Below, one piece after another: positions 8,167 to 17,274 of a stretch of 64,000 bases of DNA. Both the position numbers and the translations under genes were made by a program. The stretch is from Bacillus pinisoli. Lineage in GTDB: Bacteria; Bacillota; Bacilli; Bacillales; SA4. How positions within the stretch are numbered: position 1 is the first letter of the stretch; each line of letters starts with the position of its first letter. The DNA lies in assembly GCF_023036475.1 (NCBI RefSeq), contig NZ_JAJQKI010000001.1, positions 1 through 64,000 on the forward strand, in the 5' to 3' direction. A model generated the notes under the pieces. That model saw nothing but the letters and a program-made list of their open reading frames with translations. It was not told where the DNA came from and did not search any database.

Positions 8167-9072
8167 ATGCATACAATGTGGAAAGGCTCTATTAGCTTTG
8201 GCCTTGTTAATATACCGATTAAGCTTTTTTCAGCAACCGAAGATAAGGATATAAAATTAAGAACACTTCATAAGGAATGTCATACACCCATTAAGTATGA
8301 AAAAGTCTGTCCAAATTGCGAAAAAGAGGTCGAAGCCGAAGATCTAATCAAGGGTTACGAATATGTGAAAGGGAAATTCATTATGATTTCTGATGAAGAA
8401 TTAGCCAGCTTAAAAGAAGAACATGAGGAAAAAAGTGTAGAAATTATTGATTTTGTGAATTTAGAGGAAATAGACCCTATTTATTTTAGTAGGTCTTATT
8501 ATATGGGTCCTGGTGAAAACGGAAATAAAGCATATGCATTATTACGTGAGGCATTACAAAAGTCAGGGAAGATTGGTATTGCAGAAATCACCATTCGTTC
8601 AAAGCAGCAAATGGCTGTTGTCAGAGTGTATAAAAACACGCTTGTCATGGAAACCATTCACTATCCTGATGAAGTAAGAAATGTAGAAGAAGTACCAAGC
8701 GTCCCAGAAAACGTTGAGATTAACCCAAAAGAGCTTGACACTGCCATTATGCTTATTGATCAGCTGACGACTGAATTTCAACCTGATAAGTACAAGGATG
8801 ACTACAGAGAAGCTGTTCATGGACTTATTCAAGAGAAAATTAATAAGAATGAGGGAACGACAGCGAAAGAAGCACCTCGTACAAACGTTGTTGATCTCAT
8901 GAGCGCATTACAGGCTAGTATCGAACGTACTAAAGATAAAGCCCCTACAACAACTAGACCGAAAACAGCGCCTAAAGCAGAGCCTATAGCTGAAAAGAAA
9001 ACTGGAACAGAAGCGACTACTGCTGCTCCTGCTGACAAAAAGAAAACAAGAACGACTCGAAAAAAGGCTTAA
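8167..9072 (+). CDS. ku: Non-homologous end-joining protein Ku
   Basis: A 301-residue bacterial Ku. It opens with MHTMWKGSISFGLVNIPIKLF, the hallmark N-terminus. The core carries YYMGPGENGNKAYALLREAL and KYKDDYREAVHGLIQEK. The last 65 residues form a low-complexity Lys/Ala/Thr/Pro tail, longer and more repetitive than in many Bacillus Ku proteins and probably involved in DNA binding. Ku forms a ring homodimer that threads onto double-strand ends and recruits LigD; in B. subtilis it acts in spores. The ATG has an AAGGATGTG site. ligD is 0.65 kb downstream, separated by a convergent gene. Confidence 0.95.
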   Translation: MHTMWKGSISFGLVNIPIKLFSATEDKDIKLRTLHKECHTPIKYEKVCPNCEKEVEAEDLIKGYEYVKGKFIMISDEELASLKEEHEEKSVEIIDFVNLEEIDPIYFSRSYYMGPGENGNKAYALLREALQKSGKIGIAEITIRSKQQMAVVRVYKNTLVMETIHYPDEVRNVEEVPSVPENVEINPKELDTAIMLIDQLTTEFQPDKYKDDYREAVHGLIQEKINKNEGTTAKEAPRTNVVDLMSALQASIERTKDKAPTTTRPKTAPKAEPIAEKKTGTEATTAAPADKKKTRTTRKKA

Positions 9073-9078
9073 AAGTTA

Positions 9079-9105
9079 GGAGTGAGTTTTGCTCACTCCT
9101 TTTTT
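9079..9105 (+). terminator. Rho-independent terminator after ku
   Basis: The stem GGAGTGAG (9079-9086) pairs with CTCACTCC (9092-9099) and is followed by six T residues. It overlaps the 3' end of the convergent HAD gene. Confidence 0.85.
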
Positions 9106-9617
9106 GTAATCCAAGTAGCAGCATCATATAGATCATTAAATCGAAAATCTGCCATATCCGCTTTCTCATCTCCGACTATAATCGTTTTCGTCCCCGCTGC
9201 TTTTCCCGCTAAAATATCAACATCTCGGTCACCTATCATATAACTTGTACTTAAATCCACACCATGTAACCTTGCTAAATCTGTAATCATTTTGGGACCT
9301 GGTTTTCTACACTCACAACCGGCCGTTGGCTTATGAGCACAATAAACGACTTCAACGATTGAGGCACCGTATGCACTTAAATCTTTTTCTAATTGTTGAT
9401 GAATAGCCTTCAATGCTTGCTCTGTCATATAACCTAAACCTACTCCACCTTGGTTGGTGACAACAAAAACAGGATAACCAGCATCATTTAGTAACTTAAT
9501 GGCTTCTCCTACTCTAGGAAGTAAATATAGATCACTTGGTTTATTGACAAATTTTACTCGCTTGGTTAATACCTCATTAATGACTCCGTCTCGGTCTAAA
9601 AATATTGCACTTTTCAT
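9093..9617 (-). CDS. HAD-IIIA phosphatase, GmhB/histidinol-phosphatase type
   Basis: A 174-residue HAD-superfamily phosphatase. The motif I nucleophile and acid/base pair are in FLDRDGVI (Asp8 and Asp10), motif II is VVTNQGGVG, and the metal-binding end is MIGDRDVDILAG. The zinc loop CAHKPTAGCECRKPGPKM is typical of D-glycero-D-manno-heptose-1,7-bisphosphate phosphatases. In Bacillus this subfamily is often of uncertain substrate, since heptose pathways are not universal. The gene lies convergent to ku and divergent from ligD. The start at 9617 has an AGGAGGAC ribosome site. It may be co-located with the NHEJ genes by chance. Confidence 0.85.
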   Translation of the reverse strand: MKSAIFLDRDGVINEVLTKRVKFVNKPSDLYLLPRVGEAIKLLNDAGYPVFVVTNQGGVGLGYMTEQALKAIHQQLEKDLSAYGASIVEVVYCAHKPTAGCECRKPGPKMITDLARLHGVDLSTSYMIGDRDVDILAGKAAGTKTIIVGDEKADMADFRFNDLYDAATWITKKE

Positions 9618-9716
9618 AGGAAAGTCCTCCTGTCAGCATTGATCTAAATAAATTATTGCATAAAAACAGTGAAAATAAAAAAAGGTAAGGTTAAAAGAAG
9701 TGGAAAGGAATTAAAC

Positions 9717-11561
9717 ATGTATCGAATTCCTAAACCGATGCTCCCTACCTTAACAACCGATTTCCCAAAAGGAAACGAGTGGGCGTTTGAGATCAAGTAT
9801 GATGGATTCAGAGCCCTTTTTTATATTGACGAACATAGCTTTCAATTCATGAGTAGGAATGGTCTTTCTTTACATCCACAATTTCCTGAGGTGGATGAAG
9901 CTGTTGCTTTTGCAAGAGAGGTATGGAAGGACTCTCTTCCTCTATTATTCGACGGGGAGTTATGTTTATTAGATTCTCCTTTTAAAGCTGATTTTGAAGC
10001 CATTCAGTTGCGAGGAAGGTTAAAGTCTCAGGATAAGATTATGGCCGTAACAAAGGAGAAGCAAGCTCATTACTGCGTTTTTGATGTACTCATGATGAAG
10101 TCTGAAGTTATTTCTCAAAAACCTTATAAAGAGCGAAAAGGTCAATTGCAGGAACTATTTAAAGAAGGAGATTTACCATTAGAGGTTCAACCACATTCTT
10201 CTGTATTTTTTCAATACATACGAGAATTCGATCAGCATGAGGTAATTTGGAAGCTAGCTGAACAGTATGATGCAGAAGGTGTCATTGCGAAGCACGTTAA
10301 CAGCAAATGGGAGGATGGAAAACGAACGACTCAGTGGTACAAGATAAAAAATTGGAAAGAAAGTACTTTTTTTGCTATTTCCTATGAGAAGAAAAATGGA
10401 TATTTTCATTTAGGTGTTGTACGAGATGGTGAACTGTACAGTGTAGGGTTAGTTTCTCATGGTTTTTCATCAGAAGAAAGGGATGCTCTCATACAAGTAA
10501 TAAAAACTAATAAAACTAACGAAAATAACGAGTTTATTTTTGTGGAGCCAGGTATTTGTATGGACGTGCAATTTTTAGAGCTTTATAAGGAGCAGCTAAG
10601 GCAGCCAGCTTTTAAGCAATTTCGTTTTGATGTAAAGTGGCAAGATTGTACATGGGAAAAGCTACAACAAAGTATTCATCCTATTCCTGAAGAAGTAACG
10701 ATTACTCATCCTGATAAGCCGTTATGGCCGAAAGTGAATATTGATAAGCAGACTTATTTATTTTACCTAAGAAGCATTGCTCCTTACCTCTTACCGTTTC
10801 TAGAGAATCGCTTGTTAACAGTCATACGTTATCCACATGGTATGTTAGGGGAAGCCTTTTATCAAAAAAACTGTCCTGATTATGCGCCCGATTTTATTCA
10901 GACCTCGATGTCAGAGGGTATTAATTATATTGTTTGCAATAATATGGAGACTTTAATGTGGCTTGGTAATCAGCTCGCTTTTGAATTTCACATTCCTTTT
11001 CAAACGATAAATTCTACCGGACCTTCTGAAATAGTCTTTGATTTAGATCCTCCTTCGAGGGACTTTTTCCATTTAGCGGTGAAAGCAGCTCTCTTAATGA
11101 AGGAAGTATTTGATGGACTAAAGCTTCAGTCGTTTATCAAAACATCTGGAAACAAAGGGCTCCAAATTTATTTACCTTTACCAGAAAATACGTTTTCATA
11201 TGAGGATACAAGAAAATTTACAGAGTTCATTGCTCATTATTTAATTACGAAGGATCCTGATAGCTTTACGATTGAAAGATTAAAGAAAAATCGTGGACAA
11301 AAACTTTATGTAGATTATATACAGCATGCAGAAGGCAAAACCATCATTTCTCCCTATTCGGCAAGAGGGAATGAAGACGGACTAGTTGCCACTCCCCTTT
11401 ATTGGGAAGAGGTAACAGAGGAGCTCACCCCTGAATTATTTCCTGTGAACAAAATGGTGGAACGGATCAAGCAGGTTGGTAATCCATTCCAAGATTACTT
11501 TAAAGTTAAAGAAACACAGCCTTTTCAAGACATCTTAGATTTTCTAAATCAGACAGAATAA
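9717..11561 (+). CDS. ligD: NHEJ ATP-dependent DNA ligase LigD (ligase-polymerase)
   Basis: A 614-residue protein in the Bacillus LigD order: ligase first, polymerase second, with no 3'-phosphoesterase domain. The ligase nucleotidyl-transferase motif is EIKYDGFRA (Lys27 is the adenylated residue), followed by FDGELCLL and EGVIAKH. The polymerase (archaeo-eukaryotic primase) domain begins near ITHPDKPLWP and contains VFDLDPP and TSGNKGLQIYLPL. It seals and fills ends held by Ku. I start at the ATG at 9717, which has a GGAAAGGA site. A GTG at 9669 would add 16 residues and lacks one. A terminator follows. Confidence 0.94.
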   Translation: MYRIPKPMLPTLTTDFPKGNEWAFEIKYDGFRALFYIDEHSFQFMSRNGLSLHPQFPEVDEAVAFAREVWKDSLPLLFDGELCLLDSPFKADFEAIQLRGRLKSQDKIMAVTKEKQAHYCVFDVLMMKSEVISQKPYKERKGQLQELFKEGDLPLEVQPHSSVFFQYIREFDQHEVIWKLAEQYDAEGVIAKHVNSKWEDGKRTTQWYKIKNWKESTFFAISYEKKNGYFHLGVVRDGELYSVGLVSHGFSSEERDALIQVIKTNKTNENNEFIFVEPGICMDVQFLELYKEQLRQPAFKQFRFDVKWQDCTWEKLQQSIHPIPEEVTITHPDKPLWPKVNIDKQTYLFYLRSIAPYLLPFLENRLLTVIRYPHGMLGEAFYQKNCPDYAPDFIQTSMSEGINYIVCNNMETLMWLGNQLAFEFHIPFQTINSTGPSEIVFDLDPPSRDFFHLAVKAALLMKEVFDGLKLQSFIKTSGNKGLQIYLPLPENTFSYEDTRKFTEFIAHYLITKDPDSFTIERLKKNRGQKLYVDYIQHAEGKTIISPYSARGNEDGLVATPLYWEEVTEELTPELFPVNKMVERIKQVGNPFQDYFKVKETQPFQDILDFLNQTE

Positions 11562-11578
11562 AATTAGGTTGCTTGCTG

Positions 11579-11608
11579 ACTCAGGTACCAATAAGTACCT
11601 GAGTTTTT
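11579..11608 (+). terminator. Rho-independent terminator after ligD
   Basis: The 10-bp stem ACTCAGGTAC (11579-11588) with GTACCTGAGT (11595-11604) is followed by T residues. Confidence 0.88.
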
Positions 11609-12140
11609 AGTTACTATATTCAATTAACCAACAATCCCGATACTCACCTTCATGCCATTCTCGCTTTGGGAGAAGCATCTTTTTTACAAATCCGCATTTT
11701 TCATAACATCGGATAGCTCGAACATTCCACGTTTGTGGATCCATAATGATTTTTGAGGCACCGACTGTATTGCTTAGAAAATGTACCATTGTGTTTATTA
11801 ACTCTGTACCTATTCCCCTGTTCCAATAGGAAACCTCACCGATAAATTGATCCATCCCGTAAATTGTTTCATCGTCACGATAGGAAAATTCAAGCCTCTC
11901 TTCAGAATCAATTGGGTAGTATTGGATATAACCAATAGGCTGATCTTCATAAAAAACAATATTCCTAAACACTTCTTCTTCTCTTTCATAGAAAGTTTCT
12001 TTCACTTGTTCAAGTGAAAATGGTCGATCACGACCTTCATAGAATTCTAGTACTTGGTCATCACTCAACCACTTTGTCAACCATTCAGCATCTTCTTCGG
12101 CTAGTGGACGTATTGTTAACGGTCCTTGTTTAATGATCAC
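11607..12140 (-). CDS. GNAT acetyltransferase resembling AAC(6') aminoglycoside enzymes
   Basis: A 177-residue GNAT protein. It closely follows the pattern I know from the N-terminal half of the AAC(6')-Ie/APH(2'') resistance enzyme: LTKWLSDDQVLEFYEGRD, then IYGMDQFIGEVSYWNRGIGT, NVRAIRCYEKCGFV and EWHEGEYRDCWLIEY. The acetyl-CoA loop is RGIGTEL. Such enzymes acetylate the 6'-amine of aminoglycosides. A chromosomal single-domain relative could be a silent resistance gene or have another amine substrate. The start at 12140 is a weak-site ATG; no mobile element adjoins it. Function is inferred from motif similarity only. Confidence 0.8.
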   Translation of the reverse strand: MIIKQGPLTIRPLAEEDAEWLTKWLSDDQVLEFYEGRDRPFSLEQVKETFYEREEEVFRNIVFYEDQPIGYIQYYPIDSEERLEFSYRDDETIYGMDQFIGEVSYWNRGIGTELINTMVHFLSNTVGASKIIMDPQTWNVRAIRCYEKCGFVKKMLLPKREWHEGEYRDCWLIEYSN

Positions 12141-12292
12141 TATGAGCTCATTCCTTTACTTGGAGTCGGTATTGGTTGTTTTCTTGCTTGAAAAGGTAAA
12201 CCTTGTTTCCAATTTAACCCATATCCATTATAAGGTATAAGTTGTTTTCTGTGTATGTAAATCTTTGACACTTTGACACAGTAAAGATAAAT

Positions 12293-12319
12293 AGAAAAAG
12301 CCTCCTAAACAGGGGCTTT
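12293..12319 (-). terminator. Rho-independent terminator after recQ
   Basis: On the minus strand AGCCCCTGTTTAGGAGGCT folds into a stem and is followed by TTTTTCTATTT. It overlaps the stop of recQ. Confidence 0.75.
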
Positions 12320-14428
12320 CTCTGTTTGTTCTAGCTTCATTTTCACTAGAACTAGCTTTATCTTAAAGTAATCAATGTCAGCAGGTAACTCTTCCTTAAT
12401 TGGTTTTAAGCGTTCTTCACCAAGCTCTATGACTTTTTCCATAATCGCTTTTTCTTCATCGTCATTAAGAACGCTGTACCAATCAAACTCATTTCCTTCT
12501 TCCACTGCTTGAATAATGTGATTTTGTATCGTGACAAGTGATCTTTCTCGTTGAGTAGATATCTCTTTTAGTGTCATTCCCTGTTGGTACAGGTAAAAGG
12601 ATTCCAAATGACTCGGCTGCTTGTTGTTTTCTGATATGGGCTTTAAAGTTTTTACTTGCACCATTTGTTCATGAATGACTGTTAAAAAACGAGCTCCGTA
12701 TCGTTCACGCTTTTGCTCACCGATCCCTTTTACCTGTATGAGTTCTTCCATTGATAATGGCTTGATCTCACTTAACTCTCTTAAGGTCTTGTCTGAAAAA
12801 ATCATGAACGGCGGAACCTTTTCTTCACTTGCTATTAGCTTTCGTAACTCTCTTAATTGTACGAATAATGGTTGATCGCCTTCACTTTGCTGTGTTGGTA
12901 GACTAACTCCTTTTTTATATACCCTGACTTCCCCAAGTAGTACCGGGAGTGAAAGTTTTGTTAGAGAGACTATCGGGTACTTTCCTTCAGATAGTTGTAG
13001 AAACCCTTCTGCGACGAGATACTGAATAATGGAAGTAATCTCTTTTTCCGTATACTTGGAAAGAAGTCCGTATGTCGAAAGCTTCTGAAAATCAAATTCT
13101 TGAATTCTTTTATTTTTTGAACCCTTTAACACTTGAGATACGAGGGTAATGCCAAAACGCTCATTCATTCTTTTGATGCAGGAGAAAACGATTTGGGCTT
13201 CTTTAGTAATCTCCACTTTTTCTCTTGTATCCTTACAATTAGCGCAAGTTTGACAAGTGTTGAATTGATCTTGATCGTTAAAATATTGCAATAAATAGAC
13301 TTGCAAACACTGCTCTGTATGGCAAAAATCAACCATTGTTTGCAGCTTTTTATATTCCTGTTGTTTTAATTCAGGATTTAGCATAGTTTGTTCGATTAAA
13401 AATTTCTGAAGTTGAGTATCTTGTGGAGAGTATAATATAATGCACTCACTAATCTCTCCATCTCTACCTGCACGTCCAGCTTCTTGATAGTAAGACTCAA
13501 CATTTCTTGGTAACTGATAGTGAATGACATACCTTACATTCGATTTATTAATCCCCATTCCAAATGCATTAGTAGCAACCATAATTTCAGAATGATCGTA
13601 TAAATATGCTTCTTGACTATTCTTCCGTTCTTCCTCCGACAGTCCTGCATGATACTTTGATACCTTATGACCTTTTTTTGCTAAAAAGTCATGAATCTTA
13701 TCAACGTCCTTTCGAGTGGAAGCATAGATGATTCCTGGCTTTTCTTTATTCCTAGAAACATAGGATGTAAGGTAAGCCATTTTATCTACACCCTTTTCTA
13801 CCGAAAGAATGAGGTTGTCTCGTTTAAACCCAGTAGCTGTCACATTTTGATTATCAATGGAAAGCATTTGACAAATATCCTCTACTACCTCATTTGTAGC
13901 GGTAGCCGTTAAAGCCAGAATAACAGGATTTGAAGGAAGAGTTTGAATGACCTGGGAAAGTGTTCTGTAGCTTGGCCGGAAATCATGACCCCATTGAGAG
14001 ATACAATGCGCTTCATCAACTGCAATCATTTCCACACGGAGATTATCAAGCAGGGAGCAAAATTGAGGAGATTCAAAACGTTCTGGAGCTACATAGATCA
14101 ATTTATAAGTTCCATTCCGAGCTTCATGTAGCCGCTCATCAACTTCCCGCTGTGTTAACGAGCTGTTTATATAAGTGGCAGGAATATTCATCAGATTTAA
14201 GCTATCCACCTGATCCTTCATTAAAGATATTAACGGAGAAATGACAATCGTAATGCCCTCCATTAAAAGGGCAGGAATCTGATAACATACAGACTTTCCA
14301 CCACCCGTAGGCATTAGCACTAACGAATGCTTCCTCCTAAGAACATGCTCAATGACCTCAGCCTGGCCACGCCGGAACGAATCATACCCATAATACTTTT
14401 TTAATAAAACCTCAGCATCTTTAAGAAT
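12305..14428 (-). CDS. recQ: ATP-dependent DNA helicase RecQ, apparent ATT start
   Basis: A 707-residue RecQ. It has Walker A MPTGGGKSVCYQ, DEAH box VDEAHCISQWGHDFRP, helicase C-terminal GRAGRDG, a zinc-binding Cys set (QCLQVYLLQYF..CQTCANC), an HRDC domain (LRELRKLIASEEKVPPFMIF) and a C-terminal helix-turn-helix-like region. The only standard start in frame near the N-terminus is a GTG at 14320, which would remove 36 residues including the KKYYGYDSFRRGQ segment that RecQ proteins need. An in-frame TAG lies four codons before an ATT at 14428-14426, and that ATT follows AGGAGGGG at the ideal distance. I therefore take ATT as the start. Confidence 0.9.
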   Translation of the reverse strand: MLKDAEVLLKKYYGYDSFRRGQAEVIEHVLRRKHSLVLMPTGGGKSVCYQIPALLMEGITIVISPLISLMKDQVDSLNLMNIPATYINSSLTQREVDERLHEARNGTYKLIYVAPERFESPQFCSLLDNLRVEMIAVDEAHCISQWGHDFRPSYRTLSQVIQTLPSNPVILALTATATNEVVEDICQMLSIDNQNVTATGFKRDNLILSVEKGVDKMAYLTSYVSRNKEKPGIIYASTRKDVDKIHDFLAKKGHKVSKYHAGLSEEERKNSQEAYLYDHSEIMVATNAFGMGINKSNVRYVIHYQLPRNVESYYQEAGRAGRDGEISECIILYSPQDTQLQKFLIEQTMLNPELKQQEYKKLQTMVDFCHTEQCLQVYLLQYFNDQDQFNTCQTCANCKDTREKVEITKEAQIVFSCIKRMNERFGITLVSQVLKGSKNKRIQEFDFQKLSTYGLLSKYTEKEITSIIQYLVAEGFLQLSEGKYPIVSLTKLSLPVLLGEVRVYKKGVSLPTQQSEGDQPLFVQLRELRKLIASEEKVPPFMIFSDKTLRELSEIKPLSMEELIQVKGIGEQKRERYGARFLTVIHEQMVQVKTLKPISENNKQPSHLESFYLYQQGMTLKEISTQRERSLVTIQNHIIQAVEEGNEFDWYSVLNDDEEKAIMEKVIELGEERLKPIKEELPADIDYFKIKLVLVKMKLEQTEKAPV

Positions 14429-14536
14429 ACAGTACCCCTCCTAAACTAGTTACCTTTTACTGCACAACTATTATATCAAAGATTCAGGAATATTAGATGA
14501 GGAATTAATTAGGATTTACTTATAAGTTGATGCTCT

Positions 14537-14587
14537 TTATCACATTAAAGCATTGGGGGCCAGGCCCCCAATGCTTTAATGCACTAA
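14537..14587 (-). repeat. GC-cored palindromic repeat, copy B
   Basis: Core GGGGGCCAGGCCCCC with inner arms CATTAAAGCATT and AATGCTTTAATG. It lies between the metS stop and the recQ start, both on the minus strand. Confidence 0.88.
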
Positions 14588-14617
14588 ATGACTAAATTTC
14601 GATTGATGTTTAACTAG

Positions 14618-16246
14618 CTATACTAGCCCTAGCTTGTTTCGTTGCTGCTCGATTACGCTCGGAAGGATTCTTTCAAACAGAATCTCTACAGTAATGGTAG
14701 TGCCAGTATCAACTTCAATATAGTTCCACCTTGGCTCACAAATCCCTAGAAATATTCTTAATTGATCCGCCGAGAATGGTAGGAATGGAGATAGTAGGTT
14801 CGATAAGTTAGCAATGATTTGTACACAGGTATATAGTGTATTTTGACAGTTAGTTATATCTTCGTTTAGTGCAAGCCAAGGTTTTTGTGCGTCAAAAAAT
14901 TTATTGGCATCACGAATACAGTGAAAGATCTCTTCTATTGAGGATTTAAGTTCTCCACACTCCAGTTTCTCCCCTACCGATACATACAAATGACTAAGTT
15001 TATCTTCGAAGGCTGGTTCAATTACTCCGGATGGAACCTTGTTGTTAAACGCCCTTCCTATAAACTTTAGTGTACGATTTACAAAATTTCCGTAAGCTCC
15101 TAGTAGTTCACCATTATGGGAGTGAACAAAATCTTGCCAGGAAAAATTGGCGTCTTTGGTTTCAGGCCCGTTAATCGTGACATAATAACGAATGGTATCA
15201 GGATGAAAAGAATCTAATAAGTCAGGCAACCAAACTGCATAATTTTTACTTGTAGAGATTTTCTTTTGTTCGATGGTCACATACTCATTTGAGATAATAT
15301 GGCTCGGTAAGGCTAAATTTTCTAATCCTAGTAATATGGCTGGCCATATTATAGTGTGAAATGGAATGTTGTCCTTTCCATGAATATAGTAGGATTTCAC
15401 GTTTCTTTCCCAAAAATCTTGCCAGTCATGACCAGTAACATCTGCCCATTGTTTTGAAGCAGATAAATAACCAGAAACAGCTTCAATCCAAACGTAAATC
15501 TTTTTATCTTCATACCCTGTGATAGGAACAGAAACTCCTATCGAAAGGTCTCTTGTTACTGCACGGTCATGTAGCCCTTCAACCAAATACCTTTTTGTTA
15601 GCATAACAGCGTTTCTTCTCCATTCACCTTCCTGGCTTGCTCTCTCTACAAGTTGACTAAGCTCCTCCTGAAACTTAGAAAGAGCAAAATAAAAATGTTC
15701 AGTCTCTTTTATTATTGGTTCAAGTCCACACAACTTACATCTCCTGTCTAGGAGTTCTAGAGGATCAAGGATAGAAGAGCAATGATCACATTGATCCCCT
15801 CTTGCCTCGGAACGACAGTGTGGACAGATACCTTCCACATAACGATCAGGCAAAAACTGGTGACATTCATTACAGTATGATTGATCAACTTTTTTTCTAT
15901 AAATTAAATCCTTCTCTACTAGGTCTTTAAATATATCCTTAACTGCCTTATGGTGATATTCATGATCTGTTCGAGTATATAAATCATAAGTAAAACCTAA
16001 CTTGTTAAAGCATTTCACAAACTCATCATGATAATAATCAGTAATCTCCTCAACGTTCTTACCTTCTTGACTTGCTCTAATAGCAATAGGAGTTCCATTA
16101 CAATCACTTCCTGACACATAAAGCACTTTCTCTCCCTTTATACGAAAATATCTCGCTAATACATCCCCAGGAAGTAAACTCGAAACATGCCCCAAGTGAA
16201 GAGAACCATTCGCATATGGCCACGCCCCCCCAATAAAAACTGCCAT
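14618..16246 (-). CDS. metG: Methionyl-tRNA synthetase, paralogue without C-terminal domain
   Basis: A 542-residue class I synthetase of the type with a double zinc knuckle (CNECH, CPHC, CDHC and CKLC Cys pairs), unlike the B. subtilis MetS form. HIGH appears as HLGH in [11 protein letters not shown], and KMSKS appears as KISTSK. An anticodon-binding helical domain follows. The C-terminal tRNA-binding (EMAP-like) domain is absent. The ATG at 16246 has a GGAGG site 8 bases upstream; an in-frame start at 16261 has none. A T-box leader precedes it, so expression should rise when tRNA-Met is uncharged. Bacilli with two MetRS genes are known, and the second form can differ in inhibitor sensitivity. 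Confidence 0.9.
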   Translation of the reverse strand: MAVFIGGAWPYANGSLHLGHVSSLLPGDVLARYFRIKGEKVLYVSGSDCNGTPIAIRASQEGKNVEEITDYYHDEFVKCFNKLGFTYDLYTRTDHEYHHKAVKDIFKDLVEKDLIYRKKVDQSYCNECHQFLPDRYVEGICPHCRSEARGDQCDHCSSILDPLELLDRRCKLCGLEPIIKETEHFYFALSKFQEELSQLVERASQEGEWRRNAVMLTKRYLVEGLHDRAVTRDLSIGVSVPITGYEDKKIYVWIEAVSGYLSASKQWADVTGHDWQDFWERNVKSYYIHGKDNIPFHTIIWPAILLGLENLALPSHIISNEYVTIEQKKISTSKNYAVWLPDLLDSFHPDTIRYYVTINGPETKDANFSWQDFVHSHNGELLGAYGNFVNRTLKFIGRAFNNKVPSGVIEPAFEDKLSHLYVSVGEKLECGELKSSIEEIFHCIRDANKFFDAQKPWLALNEDITNCQNTLYTCVQIIANLSNLLSPFLPFSADQLRIFLGICEPRWNYIEVDTGTTITVEILFERILPSVIEQQRNKLGLV

Positions 16247-16287
16247 TAAAAATTCCTCCATTCATTATTTAGTGTGGATTTCTCTTT

Positions 16288-16337
16288 ATCGCATTAACGT
16301 ATCGGGGGCCAGGCCCCCGATACATTAGTGGAGTAAA
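16288..16337 (-). repeat. GC-cored palindromic repeat, copy C
   Basis: Core GGGGGCCAGGCCCCC flanked by GTATC and GATAC; the outer arms are imperfect. It lies in the metG leader, between the T-box terminator and the ribosome site. Confidence 0.85.
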
Positions 16338-16361
16338 GTGGTGTATTTCGAGTACTAACTA

Positions 16362-16640
16362 GAAATAAAAAACCTCGCCCTCTTACAAGTTCACTTGTAA
16401 AAGGACGAGGTTTGCCTCGTGTTACCACCTTTTTTCACTAATAGCTTACACCATTAGTCTCAACAGGTACGGAACATAGTTTATTTCTGCTCGATACCGT
16501 GACGTTTGTAACGGACGTCAAATCCCGTTGCAGTCTACCTCCATTAAGGAATCGGTGCACAGCTCTGAGACCATTTTCCAATAGTAGTTCTTGCTTCTTT
16601 TCAGCAACCGAAGCTCTCTGTAGAAGAACATAGTTATTGT
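16362..16640 (-). promoter_or_regulatory. T-box leader of the methionyl-tRNA synthetase gene
   Basis: On the minus strand the leader has the stem I start AGAGAGCTTCGGTTGCTG. A possible specifier ATG stands in a GGAAAATGGTCTCAG context. The canonical T-box sequence AAGGTGGTAACACGAGG lies at about 16431-16415. A terminator follows whose stem (ACCTCGTCC... with ...GGGCGAGGT) ends in TTTTTTATTTC. An ATG specifier would match methionine. Uncharged tRNA-Met binding should favour the antiterminator and allow metG transcription. Confidence 0.9.
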
Positions 16641-16767
16641 ACTTTTCTCTTAATAGCCTTTAACACATTTTTACAGAATGTTCCAATAAAATCAAGTGTT
16701 TTTTATTTCATGTATGTAGTTCGTAAAAAATAACAAATACTACCTATAATTAAGTAAAAGGAAAGGA

Positions 16768-17199
16768 GTGTCTCATCTTACATCCATGGCTCAACTAAAA
16801 TTCTGTTCATTAACTATTATTTTATTCCTCATCAGTCCTATATCTACATTGGCCACTACAAACTGTTCGTTACCTTGCAAATATCAGTCGAACAGTTGGG
16901 AAATTCATGTTAAAGAAATAAAAACAGATACTCTAGAGTCCGGTTCACTTTGGTTTAAGCTAAGAAATAAAGAACTTACTAAACAAGATATTTCTATAGA
17001 CGGTTTAGTAGAGAGTCCCATTCTAGAACTTAAGTTACCTTTCTTCCAATCCGTTCTTATTCATTCTCTACCACAAAATCAAGAATTTATCTTTCAACAA
17101 TGGCTAGAGCAGATTAACCCCGAGCAACTTGAACTCGTTGTAACCTGGCTTACTGGAGAAGAAATTCAAAGGGAAACACTAATCATTAATCTAAATTAG
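16768..17199 (+). CDS. Putative secreted hypothetical protein (143 aa)
   Basis: An unrecognised protein with an N-terminal hydrophobic stretch (CSLTIILFLISPISTLA) consistent with a signal peptide cleaved after a T-L-A site. A mature part of about 110 residues follows, with two nearby cysteines (CSLPCKY). Start choice is uncertain: GTG at 16768 has an AAAAGG site 6 bases upstream, while ATG at 16786 is too far from it. The gene stands alone between the T-box leader (divergent) and a palindromic repeat. No function is proposed. Confidence 0.6.
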   Translation: MSHLTSMAQLKFCSLTIILFLISPISTLATTNCSLPCKYQSNSWEIHVKEIKTDTLESGSLWFKLRNKELTKQDISIDGLVESPILELKLPFFQSVLIHSLPQNQEFIFQQWLEQINPEQLELVVTWLTGEEIQRETLIINLN

Positions 17200-17220
17200 T
17201 TGTTTTTCATCAGAATTAGC

Positions 17221-17274
17221 TTTAACACATTAAAGGAGTGGGGGCCTGGCCCCCACTCCTTTAATGTAATAAAG
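17221..17274 (+). repeat. GC-cored palindromic repeat, copy D
   Basis: Core GGGGGCCTGGCCCCC with arms CATTAAAGGAGT and ACTCCTTTAATG and outer TTTAACA/TAATAAAG. It starts 21 bases after the stop of the plus-strand gene at 16768-17199. Confidence 0.88.
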
